Positions 18,935 through 27,730 are shown, numbered from the stretch's first letter. The stretch: 45,252 bases of DNA from Flavobacteriales bacterium (GCA_020852835.1 JADZAC010000021.1:1-45252); one strand, 5' to 3'. Notes: generated by a model from the letters alone, not told the origin. Program-made: numbers and translations.

Positions 18935-19801
18935 ATGAAACAACACTTGCTCCTACCCGCGCTCTGCGCCTTGCCGTTGATCGGTGCTGCCCAACTGGAT
19001 GAGAATTTCGATAACGCCTACACCTTGGAGGATAACGGGTGGACGATCTCCAACCAAAGCAACCCCTTGGGCATTTCCAGTTGGTTCCCGGGGTTGCCCA
19101 ACAGCATTACCGCGTACAACGGGGCCGACACCTCCTTCATCGCCGCCAATTTCAACAGCACTGCCGGCACCGGTGACATCAGCACTTGGCTGATCACCCC
19201 GTCCGTCAACGTGCAGGATGGCGATGTGATCTCCTTCTGGACCTCGACCGCCACGGGCAGTATTTGGAACGACCGATTGGAAGTAAGGGCAAGCACCGGT
19301 GCCATGACCCTGCCTTCGGGCTCCACGGATGTGGGCTCCTTCACCACGCTGCTGTTGATCATCAACGACGGGTACAACCTCTCCTACCCCGAAAGTTGGA
19401 CGATGTATGAAGCCACCGTGAACGGCGTGGGCAGTACGCCCGTTGCGGTGAACTACGCCTTCCGCTACAACGTGGCCAATGGTGGCCCCACCGGCAGCAA
19501 CTCCAACTTCATTGGGATCGACGCGCTGCACATTGGTGCACCTGTCGGGGTGGAGGAGAATGCCTCGGCCAGCCTGGCGTATTTCCCGAACCCGATGGAC
19601 AAGGAGCTGCACATCCGCGCCCGCAAACCCATCAAGAGCTATTGTGTGTTCAGCGCAGTGGGCCAGCAAGTGCTTGCAGGTACCGGTAGCGGCCTGAAGG
19701 ACGGCCGCATTGATGTAGCGGGCCTGCCTGCCGGCATCTACCTGTTCCAGGTCAACTTGGCCAATGGCCATGTGGAATCCTTCAGGGTCACCAAAGGCTA
19801 A
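18935..19801 (+). CDS. Secreted choice-of-anchor J-like protein with type IX sorting domain
   Basis: This is a 288-residue exported protein. The signal peptide is MKQHLLLPALCALPLIGAAQ. Residues about 22-195 form one jelly-roll module of the cleaved-adhesin/choice-of-anchor J kind, seen from the opening LDENFDNAYTLEDNGW, the GDISTWLITPSV strand and the closing FIGIDALHI. The last 75 residues are a type A sorting domain (AYFPNPMDKELHI, then GLPAGIYLFQV). Modules of this type occur in surface adhesins and in gingipain-like proteases; here there is no catalytic domain, so a binding or matrix function is likely. It shares module type with the larger secreted protein at 11907 and depends on the same export route. 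Confidence 0.85.
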   Translation: MKQHLLLPALCALPLIGAAQLDENFDNAYTLEDNGWTISNQSNPLGISSWFPGLPNSITAYNGADTSFIAANFNSTAGTGDISTWLITPSVNVQDGDVISFWTSTATGSIWNDRLEVRASTGAMTLPSGSTDVGSFTTLLLIINDGYNLSYPESWTMYEATVNGVGSTPVAVNYAFRYNVANGGPTGSNSNFIGIDALHIGAPVGVEENASASLAYFPNPMDKELHIRARKPIKSYCVFSAVGQQVLAGTGSGLKDGRIDVAGLPAGIYLFQVNLANGHVESFRVTKG

Positions 19802-19863
19802 CCCTCCTGTGGCCCCCGTGCGGTAAGGAAACCAAGGGATCCCAGTGCCCAAAGCTTCTTCGG

Positions 19864-19871
19864 TACCTTGC
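19864..19871 (+). promoter_or_regulatory. Putative -7 box of the WD40 gene
   Basis: TACCTTGC ends 3 nt before the ATG at 19875. If it works, the transcript is leaderless. It also argues for this ATG over an in-frame GTG at 19845. Confidence 0.4.
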
Positions 19872-19874
19872 GCC

Positions 19875-20831
19875 ATGCTGCCCACCGGGCCATATCCCGG
19901 CACCACCCGCTTTGCCGGGCATAAAGGCGCCGTTTACGCGTTGTGCGCAGACGGAGGGAGCGGCGGGTTCTTCAGCGCCGGGGGTGATGGTCTGGTGGTG
20001 CATTGGGCCCCGGAAAACGGTAGCACAGGCGTGGCCTTGGCCAAAGTGGGCCGCGCCATCTTCGCCATGCACCATGCACCGCGCCTGCCGCTGTTCATTG
20101 GCGATGAAGATGGCGGACTGCATGTGGTGGACCTGGGCAGCCGTTCGGAAATGCAGTTGGAGCAAGCCCATCGCAAAGGCATTTTCGGCCTTGTGCAACT
20201 TGCCGACGGCCGGCTGGCGGCTGCCGGAGGAGACGGTGTGCTTTCCGTGTGGACCACGCAGGGACCGGGTGGCCGAATTAGTCTGCAACGCAAGATCCCG
20301 CTCAGCGAAGACAAAGTGCGCGGCTTGGCCTTGAGCCCCGATAGCCGCGTGTTGGCGGCAGCCTGCGGCGATGGCCGCATACACTTGCTGGACAGTGCCT
20401 CGCTGAACGAACTGTTCACCTTGGAAGGACACGCAACCGGCGCCAACTGCCTGGCATGGCACCCGCACAAGCCCGTGCTGGTGAGCGGCGGCAAGGACGG
20501 CCACCTGCGGCTGTGGCGCAGTGACCGGGGCTTTGCGCCGTTGCTCGCCTTCCCCGCACACAAGGACACCCTCTATGCCGTGGCCTTCAGCCCGGACGGA
20601 TCCTTGCTGGCGTCGGCCAGCCGCGACAAGAGCGCCAAGCTGTGGGATGCCAACAGCTTTGCACCGCTGCGGCGCATGGACCGGCGCGCTGGCGGCCACG
20701 GCTATTCGGTGAATGCCCTGTTGTGGACCGAACAGGGTACGCTGCTCACCGCCAGCGATGACAAGTCGGTGATCGCATGGCCAACGGGCAGTTCCCCTCT
20801 CCGGACCGGCATCGCGGCGGCGCCCCAATGA
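19875..20831 (+). CDS. Seven-bladed WD40 repeat protein
   Basis: This 318-residue protein consists almost only of WD40-like repeats. Seven can be counted, from FAGHKGAVYALCADGG to the last GYSVNALLWTEQGTLL; the clearest are LEGHATGANCLAWHPHKPVL...LRLW and FPAHKDTLYAVAFSPDGSLL...AKLW. Seven blades would close one propeller with no extra domain. There is no signal peptide with the ATG at 19875, so it should be cytoplasmic and act as a protein-binding scaffold. The partner is unknown. It is a stand-alone gene with 43 bases to the preceding secreted-protein stop and about 185 bases to the next start. A GTG start at 19845 would add ten residues of no visible homology and skip the promoter-like box. 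Confidence 0.85.
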   Translation: MLPTGPYPGTTRFAGHKGAVYALCADGGSGGFFSAGGDGLVVHWAPENGSTGVALAKVGRAIFAMHHAPRLPLFIGDEDGGLHVVDLGSRSEMQLEQAHRKGIFGLVQLADGRLAAAGGDGVLSVWTTQGPGGRISLQRKIPLSEDKVRGLALSPDSRVLAAACGDGRIHLLDSASLNELFTLEGHATGANCLAWHPHKPVLVSGGKDGHLRLWRSDRGFAPLLAFPAHKDTLYAVAFSPDGSLLASASRDKSAKLWDANSFAPLRRMDRRAGGHGYSVNALLWTEQGTLLTASDDKSVIAWPTGSSPLRTGIAAAPQ

Positions 20832-20999
20832 ACCCGGAAGGCCCCGGTATCAGCATGCCCGCTTGGATCTGCGGCTGCCCCCATGCCCGCTGCAAGGTGG
20901 GCCGGCACCTTATGGATCTCCCTGCAGCCGTACCAGCCCGGCGCCGGTTCTCCTCCCTGTTGAGATCCGCCCTCCAACCCGGCACAAAACGCAGTGGAG

Positions 21000-21007
21000 T
21001 ACTTTCG
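21000..21007 (+). promoter_or_regulatory. Putative -7 box of the YhhN gene
   Basis: TACTTTCG ends 8 nt before the ATG at 21016. It supports this start over an upstream in-frame ATG at 20863. Confidence 0.45.
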
Positions 21008-21015
21008 GCACCTTC

Positions 21016-21747
21016 ATGGACCTGAAGCGCAACACCAAGCTCAATGCCGGCATCTACGTGCTGGCCTTGGTGGGCACCTGTTTGGCGCAATTGAACGGTT
21101 GGCGCGGCGTGGAGCTGCTATGCAAACCGCTGCTCATGGTGGTGCTCTCCTCGTGGTTCTATTTCAACAGCCGCCGCATGGGCGACCGCTTCACGCTGTT
21201 GGTGCAGGCCGGGCTGTTCTTCTCCCTGGTGGGCGATGTGGCCTTGATGTTCACCGCAGTGGACGACTTCAACTTTCTGATCGGGCTCGGCGCCTTTTTC
21301 CTGGCCCAGCTCTGCTATGGTTTTGCCTTCATCCAGAACATCCTGGACGCGGGAGACATGAGCGGCCTGCTGCCTTCGGCGCTGATGGCCATCGCCATTG
21401 CGGCCTACGCGTTCTTTTTCACTTGGGACCTGCTCCCGCACGTGGAAGAAGGGTTGGAGATGCCGGTGATCGCCTACGTCGGGGCGATCACGCTCATGGG
21501 CATCACTGCGGCCTTCCGGTACCGGCGCACGTGGCCGCGGAGTTTCTGGCTGGTGCTCGGGGGCGCGCTGTTGTTCATGGCATCGGACAGTGCGCTGGCC
21601 TGGAACCGGTTCCGCATGACGTTGGACCATGCCCCGCTATGGATCATGGTGCCCTATGCCTTGGGCCAGGCCATGTTGGCCGCAGGGGCCTTGGTGCATG
21701 TGCAAGATCCGGAAGCATCAGGCCGGCAGCGGCCCATGCCCGTGTGA
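21016..21747 (+). CDS. YhhN family membrane protein (lysoplasmalogenase-like)
   Basis: This 243-residue integral membrane protein has about eight spans. It matches the YhhN/TMEM86 pattern: the GDVALMF segment after the third span, FLAQLCYGFAF, and the GALLFMASDSALAWNRF segment near the C-terminus, with the conserved aspartates in GD and SDS. Animal members of this family hydrolyse the vinyl-ether bond of lysoplasmalogens; the bacterial substrate is mostly untested. The ATG at 21016 follows the TACTTTCG box; the longer frame upstream adds a Pro/Arg-rich stretch unlike protein. The stop lies 6 bases from the convergent recG stop. Confidence 0.82.
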   Translation: MDLKRNTKLNAGIYVLALVGTCLAQLNGWRGVELLCKPLLMVVLSSWFYFNSRRMGDRFTLLVQAGLFFSLVGDVALMFTAVDDFNFLIGLGAFFLAQLCYGFAFIQNILDAGDMSGLLPSALMAIAIAAYAFFFTWDLLPHVEEGLEMPVIAYVGAITLMGITAAFRYRRTWPRSFWLVLGGALLFMASDSALAWNRFRMTLDHAPLWIMVPYALGQAMLAAGALVHVQDPEASGRQRPMPV

Positions 21748-21753
21748 GGCGTA

Positions 21754-23856
21754 TCAGCTGATCCGGCCCCATACGGCCTTCTCCTGCATCTGTTCGGCCA
21801 AGGTGCGCGCAATGGGTCCATGGCGCGGGTCGCTCAGGTCCGGGTCGATCGCAAGCAGCCCCAGTGCTGCTTGCCGGGCCTGTTGCAGCAAGTCCGCATC
21901 TTTCACCAGGTCTGCCAAGTGCAATTTGGGCAAGCCGCTTTGCTGGGTGCCCATGATGTCACCCGGGCCGCGCAAGCGCAGGTCCACCTCACTGATCCGG
22001 AACCCGTCCTGGGTCTCCACCATGGTCCGGATGCGCGTACGGCTGTCGTTGCCCAGCTTGTCGGCGGTCATCAGGATGCAGTAGCTGTGCTCCGCTCCCC
22101 GGCCCACGCGCCCGCGGAGCTGGTGCAGTTGCGACAGGCCGAACCGTTCCGCGTTCTCCACCACCATCACTGTGGCATTCGGCACATCCACGCCCACCTC
22201 GATCACGGTGGTGGCCACCAGCACATTGGTTTCACCCTTGATGAACCGGGCCATCTCATAGTCCTTGGCCTCCTGCTCCATGCGGCCATGCACTATGCCT
22301 ACGGCATAGCGGGGCAAGGGGAACCGGCGCGACAGGCTCTCATAGCCGTCCTGCACGTCTTTCAGGTCGCTCTTTTCACTCTCTTCGATGAGCGGATAAA
22401 CAACGTAGGCCTGCCGCCCCTTCTGCACCTCGGACTCCAGAAAATCCAGCACGGCATTGCGCGATCGGTCGGTGCGGTGCACCGTGCGGATGGGTTTGCG
22501 TCCGGGAGGAAGCTCATCGATCACGCTCACGTCCAGGTCGCCATAGACCGTCATGGCCAAGGTGCGCGGAATGGGCGTGGCGGTCATTACCAGCACATGG
22601 GGCGGCACCTGGGCCTTGGCCTGCATGCGGGCCCGTTGGGCCACGCCGAAGCGGTGCTGCTCATCGATCACCACCAGCCCAAGGCGGTGGAACACCACCC
22701 GGTCCTCGAGCAAAGCGTGCGTGCCTACCAGGATATGCACCTCGCCGAGCTTGAGCCCTGCGAGCAACGCCTTCCGCCCGGCGGCCTTGGTGTTGCCCGT
22801 GAGCAGGCGCACCTGCACGGGCAATCCTTCCAAGAACCGGGAGAGGCTCCTGAAATGCTGTTGCGCCAAGATCTCCGTGGGGGCCAGCAATGCTGCTTGG
22901 AAGCCGTTGTCCAACGCCAGCAGCATCGCCAACAGGCCCACGAGCGTTTTGCCGCTGCCCACGTCCCCCTGCAAGAGCCGGTTCATCTGCTTGCCGGTGC
23001 CCATGTCCTTGCGGATCTCCTTCACCACGCGCTTTTGCGCACCGGTGAGTTCGAAGGGAAGATGGTTCGAATAGAACGTGTTGAACAGTTCACCCACCGT
23101 GCCGAACACGTTGCCCCGCACATCCTGCTGCATCAGTTGCTTCTGCCGGAGCAATTGCAGCTGGATAAAGAACAGCTCTTCGAACTTCAACCGCCGGACG
23201 GCCCGCTCCAGCCGTTCCGGATCCCGCGGGAAATGCACTTCCATGATGGCCTCCTCGCGCCCCAGGCCGCCGTACTGCTCCACCAGCTCCCGGCCCAATG
23301 TTTCGGCCAAGGTGCCTTTCACCTGGGGCAGCAGGGCGTGCACGAGCTTGCCGATGCCGCGGCTGTTGAGCCCTTTGGCCGTGGCCTTTTCCGTGGTGCT
23401 GTATACAGGCTGCAATGGCGTGGCCGCGCCCTCGTCCCATGTGGCGGCCGCCTCGATCTCCGGATGTGCCAGGTTGAAGCGGTCGCGGAACAGCGCGGGC
23501 TTGCCGTACACGATGTACTCGCCGCCGTCCTTCAGCAAGGGTTGCAACCAGCGGATGCCCTGGAACCAGACCAGCTCTACGCTCCCGGACGCATCTTCCA
23601 ACCGGGCGGTAAGCCGGCGGGCCCGCTTTTCGCCCACCAGGCGCACCTGTTTGAGCGTGCCGCGCAACTGCACCGGATCACCCTCGCCGCCAATTTGGCC
23701 AATGGCTTGGAACTGCGTACGGTCCACATGGCGGAACGGAAAATGGAGCAGCAGATCGCCGAAAGTGCCGATGCCCAATTCCTGGCGCAGCAGATCGCCC
23801 CGCTGCGGGCCCACGCCCTTCAGGTACTCAATGGGCGTTTCCAGCACGTGGGGCAT
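21754..23856 (-). CDS. recG: ATP-dependent DNA helicase RecG
   Basis: This 700-residue helicase remodels branched DNA such as stalled forks and Holliday junctions in the cytoplasm. The N-terminal part (about 1-200) is the wedge/OB region beginning TPIEYLKGVGP. The helicase motor follows: Walker A GDVGSGKT, motif Ia LLAPTEILAQQHF, motif II as DEQH in VVIDEQHRFG, motif III TATPIPRT, and motif VI QLRGRVGRG. The C-terminal part has the RLRGPGDIMGTQQSGLP segment typical of RecG. Length is usual for the family. It is the first gene of its transcript: a complete promoter (TTG, 21 nt, TATTTTCG) lies in the 49-base gap upstream, and the -7 box ends 4 nt from the ATG. Confidence 0.97.
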   Translation of the reverse strand: MPHVLETPIEYLKGVGPQRGDLLRQELGIGTFGDLLLHFPFRHVDRTQFQAIGQIGGEGDPVQLRGTLKQVRLVGEKRARRLTARLEDASGSVELVWFQGIRWLQPLLKDGGEYIVYGKPALFRDRFNLAHPEIEAAATWDEGAATPLQPVYSTTEKATAKGLNSRGIGKLVHALLPQVKGTLAETLGRELVEQYGGLGREEAIMEVHFPRDPERLERAVRRLKFEELFFIQLQLLRQKQLMQQDVRGNVFGTVGELFNTFYSNHLPFELTGAQKRVVKEIRKDMGTGKQMNRLLQGDVGSGKTLVGLLAMLLALDNGFQAALLAPTEILAQQHFRSLSRFLEGLPVQVRLLTGNTKAAGRKALLAGLKLGEVHILVGTHALLEDRVVFHRLGLVVIDEQHRFGVAQRARMQAKAQVPPHVLVMTATPIPRTLAMTVYGDLDVSVIDELPPGRKPIRTVHRTDRSRNAVLDFLESEVQKGRQAYVVYPLIEESEKSDLKDVQDGYESLSRRFPLPRYAVGIVHGRMEQEAKDYEMARFIKGETNVLVATTVIEVGVDVPNATVMVVENAERFGLSQLHQLRGRVGRGAEHSYCILMTADKLGNDSRTRIRTMVETQDGFRISEVDLRLRGPGDIMGTQQSGLPKLHLADLVKDADLLQQARQAALGLLAIDPDLSDPRHGPIARTLAEQMQEKAVWGRIS

Positions 23857-23860
23857 GGCC

Positions 23861-23892
23861 CGAAAATAGCCCGCTCCGAATTATCGGCCCAA
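23861..23892 (-). promoter_or_regulatory. Promoter of recG with both -33 and -7 elements
   Basis: On the minus strand TTG (23890-23892) is followed by 21 nt and then TATTTTCG (23861-23868), a good match to the Bacteroidota TTTG/TAnnTTTG pattern. The -7 box ends 4 nt before the recG ATG, so the mRNA would start at about the first codon. Confidence 0.6.
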
Positions 23893-23905
23893 GGCCAACC
23901 CTGCG

Positions 23906-24853
23906 TCAGGCGGCGTTTTCAAGCGCCTGCATGCGGATCTTTTCCCGCACCTCCCGTTTGGTGCGGCGCGCCTGGGCCTTGGGATCCTTGCGGCCATCGC
24001 GCACGTAGAGCACCACGGCCAAGGCCAAAGCACCCAGGATCACGCTGTTCTCCACCCAGTGCTCCAGCGGGTGCACCCAGAACTCGGAGAACAGGTCCCA
24101 GCGCCCCACCACTTCCACGAAGTTCCAGAAGATGATCACCGTGGGGATGGCATAGCGCAGCGCATGATCGAAGGTCTTGATGCGCATGAGCTTGGCGAAG
24201 AGGATGGCGGACCACAGCAGGGAGCCATAGGCCACGATGTAGGTGGCGGGGTGGCGGTCGCCGGCGATCAACGGATGGTACACCACCAGGAGCAGCACGT
24301 AGAAGGTCCACATAATGACGATGATCTCCATGAAAACCGTGACCGCCATCGGCCGTGAAGGCTCCGTGGTGCCCGTGTCCCGGATCGCTTGGCGCATGCC
24401 CAAGCCCCGTTGGAACCAGCGGAAGTACGGGCACCGCGTGGAGGAGAACGTATACATCAGCAGCACTGCGGCCAGCAGCCCGATGGACGAGAGCATCACC
24501 ACGTACTCGGCCTTGGTGACCACTTCCCCATTGGCCATCATCGGGGGAACGTGTTCCTTCTCCCCTACCCACACAAAGGAAAATTCCACCCAGCCGGTCC
24601 ACACCAGGATGCCTGCCAGCAGGCCCAGCAGGCTGGAAATGGCGTTGTTCGCATGGCGCCGGATGCCCCAGAACAGCAGCAGCATGCCCACACCGCCCAT
24701 GATGCCTGCGCTAACGTACTTGTCGGCATGCAGCACCTGTTCGTTGAGCACCATCAGCGCGTGGCCGATAGGCATGAGCAACAGCACGATAAGGAATGCC
24801 AGCAAACCCCATTTCCGCTGCACCACGGCACCCTGTTCCTCCAATTTCTCCAT
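23906..24853 (-). CDS. Unrecognised polytopic membrane protein
   Basis: I do not recognise this 315-residue protein. About eight hydrophobic spans are visible (for example AFLIVLLLMPIGHALMV, MAVTVFMEIIVIMWTFYVLL and SVILGALALAVVLYV), with a basic C-terminal tail of about 30 residues (DGRKDPKAQARRTKREVREK) that should be cytoplasmic. No transporter or enzyme signature is seen. The start ATG at 24853 (MEKLEEQGAVVQRKW) is favoured; a start six codons earlier (24871) is possible, and the frame remains open much further upstream without protein character. A perfect palindrome abuts the ATG. The gene lies between recG and the pdh operon on the same strand, 71 bases after the methyltransferase-like gene. 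Confidence 0.75.
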   Translation of the reverse strand: MEKLEEQGAVVQRKWGLLAFLIVLLLMPIGHALMVLNEQVLHADKYVSAGIMGGVGMLLLFWGIRRHANNAISSLLGLLAGILVWTGWVEFSFVWVGEKEHVPPMMANGEVVTKAEYVVMLSSIGLLAAVLLMYTFSSTRCPYFRWFQRGLGMRQAIRDTGTTEPSRPMAVTVFMEIIVIMWTFYVLLLVVYHPLIAGDRHPATYIVAYGSLLWSAILFAKLMRIKTFDHALRYAIPTVIIFWNFVEVVGRWDLFSEFWVHPLEHWVENSVILGALALAVVLYVRDGRKDPKAQARRTKREVREKIRMQALENAA

Positions 24854-24868
24854 GGTTGCAAAGCAACC
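24854..24868. repeat. Palindrome abutting the start codon of the membrane-protein gene
   Basis: GGTTGC-AAA-GCAACC, perfect 6-bp arms and 3-nt loop, directly next to the ATG of the minus-strand gene. Read on that strand it also contains TTGCTTTG, which resembles the -7 consensus with one mismatch. It could be an operator, a translation-start hairpin or chance. Confidence 0.35.
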
Positions 24869-24924
24869 CATGGTGCCGTGCGGTCGCAATACCCTGATCG
24901 CAGTATTTCCGCTGCCCCGGCAAC

Positions 24925-25368
24925 TCACCACAAGCCGGGGACCAGGCGCGCCACGCCGCGCATCAGCTCGGGATAATTGGGATGCAAGGCCGTTAACCGG
25001 CGCTCCTCCAGCCTGATCTTCACCAATAGCACCCCGAGCAGGACCGCCCAGGCCGCCCAGCGCCACCATGCCGGTGCACCCAAGGCCAAGGCTGCACCGC
25101 AGCACAGCACGCCCAAGTACATCGGGTGGCGCACCCATCCATAAATGCCCCGCTTGCTCAGGGTGTTGCCCGTTCGGGGCGCGGGCATGGCCGTGAGGTT
25201 CTGGCGCCCTAGCGACCATGCTGCCCAGGGCAAAAGTGCCAGCCCGGCGAACAACAGGGCCCATGCCCAGGGGCGCAGGTCCCAACTGCCGGCCATCAAC
25301 GCACCGATGCAGACGAACTGCGCGATGACCAGCGCCACGCCTGCGGGATCGGCACCTTTGCCGGCCAT
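24925..25368 (-). CDS. Isoprenylcysteine carboxyl methyltransferase/PEMT-like membrane protein
   Basis: This 147-residue membrane protein has four or five spans and the C-terminal pattern of the ICMT/phospholipid methyltransferase superfamily: GWVRHPMYLGVL (the RHPxY motif binds S-adenosylmethionine) followed by EERRLTALHPNYPELM. Members methylate small hydrophobic acceptors or lipids at the membrane; in bacteria the substrate is usually unknown. The ATG at 25368 lies 5 bases after the pdhC stop, so it is the last gene of the pdhA-pdhC transcript or coupled to it. The reading frame is open further upstream, inside pdhC, but those codons belong to the overlapping frame. Confidence 0.75.
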   Translation of the reverse strand: MAGKGADPAGVALVIAQFVCIGALMAGSWDLRPWAWALLFAGLALLPWAAWSLGRQNLTAMPAPRTGNTLSKRGIYGWVRHPMYLGVLCCGAALALGAPAWWRWAAWAVLLGVLLVKIRLEERRLTALHPNYPELMRGVARLVPGLW

Positions 25369-25373
25369 GGCGA

Positions 25374-26654
25374 TCAGATCGCGGCCGCGCCCAGCATCAG
25401 CACGGGGTTCTCCAAGCCTTCCTTCACCGTTTGCAGGAAGGCAGCGCCCGTCGCCCCGTCCACCACGCGGTGGTCGCAGCTCAGGGTGAGCTTCATCACG
25501 TGACCGGGCACCACGGAGCCGTGCTTCACCACGGGCACATCCATGATGGCGCCAACGGCCAGGATGCACGCATCCGGCGGGTTGATGATGGCGGTGAACT
25601 CATCGATGCCGAACATGCCCAGGTTGCTGATGGTAAAGGTGTTCCCTTCCCAGTCTTGGGGTTGCAGCTTCTTTTCCTTGGCCCGCTTGGCAAACTCGCG
25701 GACTTCCGCCCCAATGGCGCGAAGGGGCTTGGTGTCCGCAAAACGCACCACAGGCACCAGCAGTCCTTCTTCAACCGCCACGGCCACACCGATGTGCACG
25801 TGTTCATTGAACCGGATCCGGTCGCCCAGCCAACTGCTGTTCACCTTGGGGTGCTGCTTGAGCGCCGTGGAAACAGCCTTGATCACCAGGTCGTTGAAAC
25901 TGATCTTGTCCGGCGCCACCGCCTTGTTGATGGCTTCGCGGGCGGCCATGGCCTGCCCCATGTCCACGGCAATGGTGAGGTAAAAATGCGGGGCGCTGAA
26001 CTTGCTCTCGGCCAAACGGCGGGCAATGGTCTTGCGCATCTGGCTCACCGCCACCTCGGTAAAGCGTTCCTCGCGCGGTGCTTGCGCTGCCACGCCCGCG
26101 CCGGGGAACCGTTCAATGTCCTCCTTCACGATGCGGCCATCTTCACCGCTGCCGCGCACTTGCATGAGGTCTATGCCGCGCTCTTCGGCCAATCGTCGGG
26201 CCAGCGGGCTGGCCTTCAGGCGGCCGGTGGGGGGCGTGCTCCCCGCCGCAGGCTTGCTTGGGGGCGTTACGGCCTTTGCTGGCGCCGGTGCTGCCGCCAC
26301 TGCTGGTTCTGCCGCAGGCGGTGTGATCGCCCGCGCAGGTGCTGGCGGCCCGGGCGCGGGTTTGGTTTGCGGAGTGGCAGCCGCCGCCTGCTGCACCAGC
26401 CCGCTGATGTCCTCGCCCTTGTTGCCGATGATGGCCAGCAACGAATCCACCGGGGCGGTTTGGCCCGCTTGTACGCCGATGTGCAGCAGCACCCCGTCGT
26501 AGTAGCTCTCAAACTCCATGGTGGCCTTGTCCGTCTCGATGTCGGCCAGGATCTCCCCGCTCTTTACCGTATCGCCCACCTTTTTGTGCCAAGTGGACAC
26601 CACGCCCTCGGTCATGGTGTCGCTCAGGTGCGGCATGTTGATCACTTCTGCCAT
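25374..26654 (-). CDS. pdhC: Dihydrolipoamide acetyltransferase, E2 of pyruvate dehydrogenase
   Basis: This 426-residue protein is the acetyltransferase core of the pyruvate dehydrogenase complex, passing the acetyl group to coenzyme A in the cytoplasm. One lipoyl domain (about 1-80) carries the lipoylated lysine in ETDKATMEFES. A long Ala/Pro-rich linker follows (about 95-150), then the peripheral-subunit binding domain (SPLARRLAEERGIDL...GEDGRI) and the catalytic domain, with the active-site motif CDHRVVDGATGAAFL near the end. The ATG at 26654 is preferred over a GTG at 26660 because AAGGAG lies 5 nt before it. The gene overlaps the end of pdhA by the position of that alternative start and is clearly in the same operon. 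The E1 beta gene is not in this window. Confidence 0.95.
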   Translation of the reverse strand: MAEVINMPHLSDTMTEGVVSTWHKKVGDTVKSGEILADIETDKATMEFESYYDGVLLHIGVQAGQTAPVDSLLAIIGNKGEDISGLVQQAAAATPQTKPAPGPPAPARAITPPAAEPAVAAAPAPAKAVTPPSKPAAGSTPPTGRLKASPLARRLAEERGIDLMQVRGSGEDGRIVKEDIERFPGAGVAAQAPREERFTEVAVSQMRKTIARRLAESKFSAPHFYLTIAVDMGQAMAAREAINKAVAPDKISFNDLVIKAVSTALKQHPKVNSSWLGDRIRFNEHVHIGVAVAVEEGLLVPVVRFADTKPLRAIGAEVREFAKRAKEKKLQPQDWEGNTFTISNLGMFGIDEFTAIINPPDACILAVGAIMDVPVVKHGSVVPGHVMKLTLSCDHRVVDGATGAAFLQTVKEGLENPVLMLGAAAI

Positions 26655-26656
26655 GG

Positions 26657-27706
26657 TCACTCCTTGATGAAAGGATAGTCTTGCTGCTTGTACACGTCGA
26701 TATACAGTTCTTCCAATGCCGGATAGGGGCTTTCCTCGGCGAACTTCACCGAGGCCTCCACCTCTGCCTTCACGTCCTTGTCCATCTGCTCAAGTTGCCC
26801 GGCCGTGGCCCATTGCCGGGCGATGATCTCGCGGCGCACCACTTCCAACGGGTCGCGTTGCTTGTACTCCTCCACCTCCTCTTTGGTGCGGTAGGTGCCC
26901 GGGTCGCTCATGCTGTGGCCGCGGTACCGGTAGGTCTTCAGTTCCAACAAGAAGGGCCCGTTGCCGGCGCGTACATGGGCTGCGGCATCGGCAAAGGCGG
27001 TGTGTACTTCCTGGCAGCTCATGCCGTTCACCGGCGCAGAGGGCATGCCGTAGGAGAGCCCCGCCTTGTACAGTTCGTGCACGTTGCTGGTGCGCTCCAC
27101 ACTGGTGCCCATGGCGTAGTCGTTGTTCTCAATGGCGAACACCACCGGCAGTTTCCAGTTCATGGCCATGTTGAAGGTCTCGTGCAGGATCCCTTGCCGC
27201 ATGGCACCATCGCCCATGAAGCAGTAGGTCACCTGGTTGCCGCCGCGGTACTTGTCGGCAAAGGCGATGCCCGCGCCCATGGCGATCTGCGCGCCCACGA
27301 TGCCGTGCCCTCCGAAGAAGTTGCGCTCCTTGTCGAAGTAGTGCATGCTGCCGCCTTTGCCCTTGCTGCTGCCCGTGCTCCGGCCGAAGAGCTCGGCCAT
27401 GACCTGGCCCACCGGGGTGCCGAGCACCAGCGGATGGGCATGGTCGCGGTAGGCGGTGATGATGCGGTCATCCTTGCCCATGGCCGTGGCCAATCCCGCC
27501 ATCACGGCTTCCTGGCCGATATAGAGGTGGCAGAATCCGCCGAATTTCTGTTGGGTGTAGAGCTGGCCCGCCTTCTCCTCGAACCGCCGCATCAGCAGCA
27601 TGTCCTTGTACCAGCGCAGGTGCACCTCCTTGCCGAAAGCGCCTGCCTGTGGTGCAGGCTGCTTCCCTTTGCGTGTTTTGCTTGAAACCGTTTCGCTCAT
27701 GGCCAT
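26657..27706 (-). CDS. pdhA: Pyruvate dehydrogenase E1 component, alpha subunit
   Basis: This 349-residue subunit binds thiamine diphosphate and decarboxylates pyruvate together with an E1 beta subunit encoded elsewhere. The ThDP motif runs from GDGAMRQGILHETFNMA to IENN; upstream are the GQEAVMAGL and YRDHAHPL segments, and the phosphorylation-loop equivalent YRYRGHSMSDPGTYR is present. Length fits the alpha-type E1 of Bacteroidota. Two ATGs compete (27706 and 27700); the difference is two residues. A TATCTTTG box lies 16 nt upstream of the first, inside the gap after cdd, so pdhA has its own promoter and begins the pdhA-pdhC-methyltransferase operon. The N-terminal 25 residues are basic and probably disordered. 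Confidence 0.96.
   Translation of the reverse strand: MAMSETVSSKTRKGKQPAPQAGAFGKEVHLRWYKDMLLMRRFEEKAGQLYTQQKFGGFCHLYIGQEAVMAGLATAMGKDDRIITAYRDHAHPLVLGTPVGQVMAELFGRSTGSSKGKGGSMHYFDKERNFFGGHGIVGAQIAMGAGIAFADKYRGGNQVTYCFMGDGAMRQGILHETFNMAMNWKLPVVFAIENNDYAMGTSVERTSNVHELYKAGLSYGMPSAPVNGMSCQEVHTAFADAAAHVRAGNGPFLLELKTYRYRGHSMSDPGTYRTKEEVEEYKQRDPLEVVRREIIARQWATAGQLEQMDKDVKAEVEASVKFAEESPYPALEELYIDVYKQQDYPFIKE
26660..26665 (-). promoter_or_regulatory. Shine-Dalgarno sequence of pdhC
   Basis: AAGGAG on the minus strand, 5 nt before the ATG at 26654. Such a strong site is unusual here, where most genes show none; it decides the pdhC start and suits a gene translated inside an operon. Confidence 0.6.
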
Positions 27707-27722
27707 AAAAAGTGGGATGGCG

Positions 27723-27730
27723 CAAAGATA
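27723..27730 (-). promoter_or_regulatory. -7 box of the pdhA operon
   Basis: TATCTTTG, a perfect match to TAnnTTTG, lies in the 31-base gap between the cdd stop and the pdhA start. A TTG 25 nt further upstream is a little too distant for a normal -33 element. Confidence 0.6.

Noticed and set aside
24854..25285. Upstream extension of the unknown membrane protein
   Set aside because: It overlaps the methyltransferase-like gene in another frame and has no protein-like character; the hydrophobic protein begins at MEKLEEQ.
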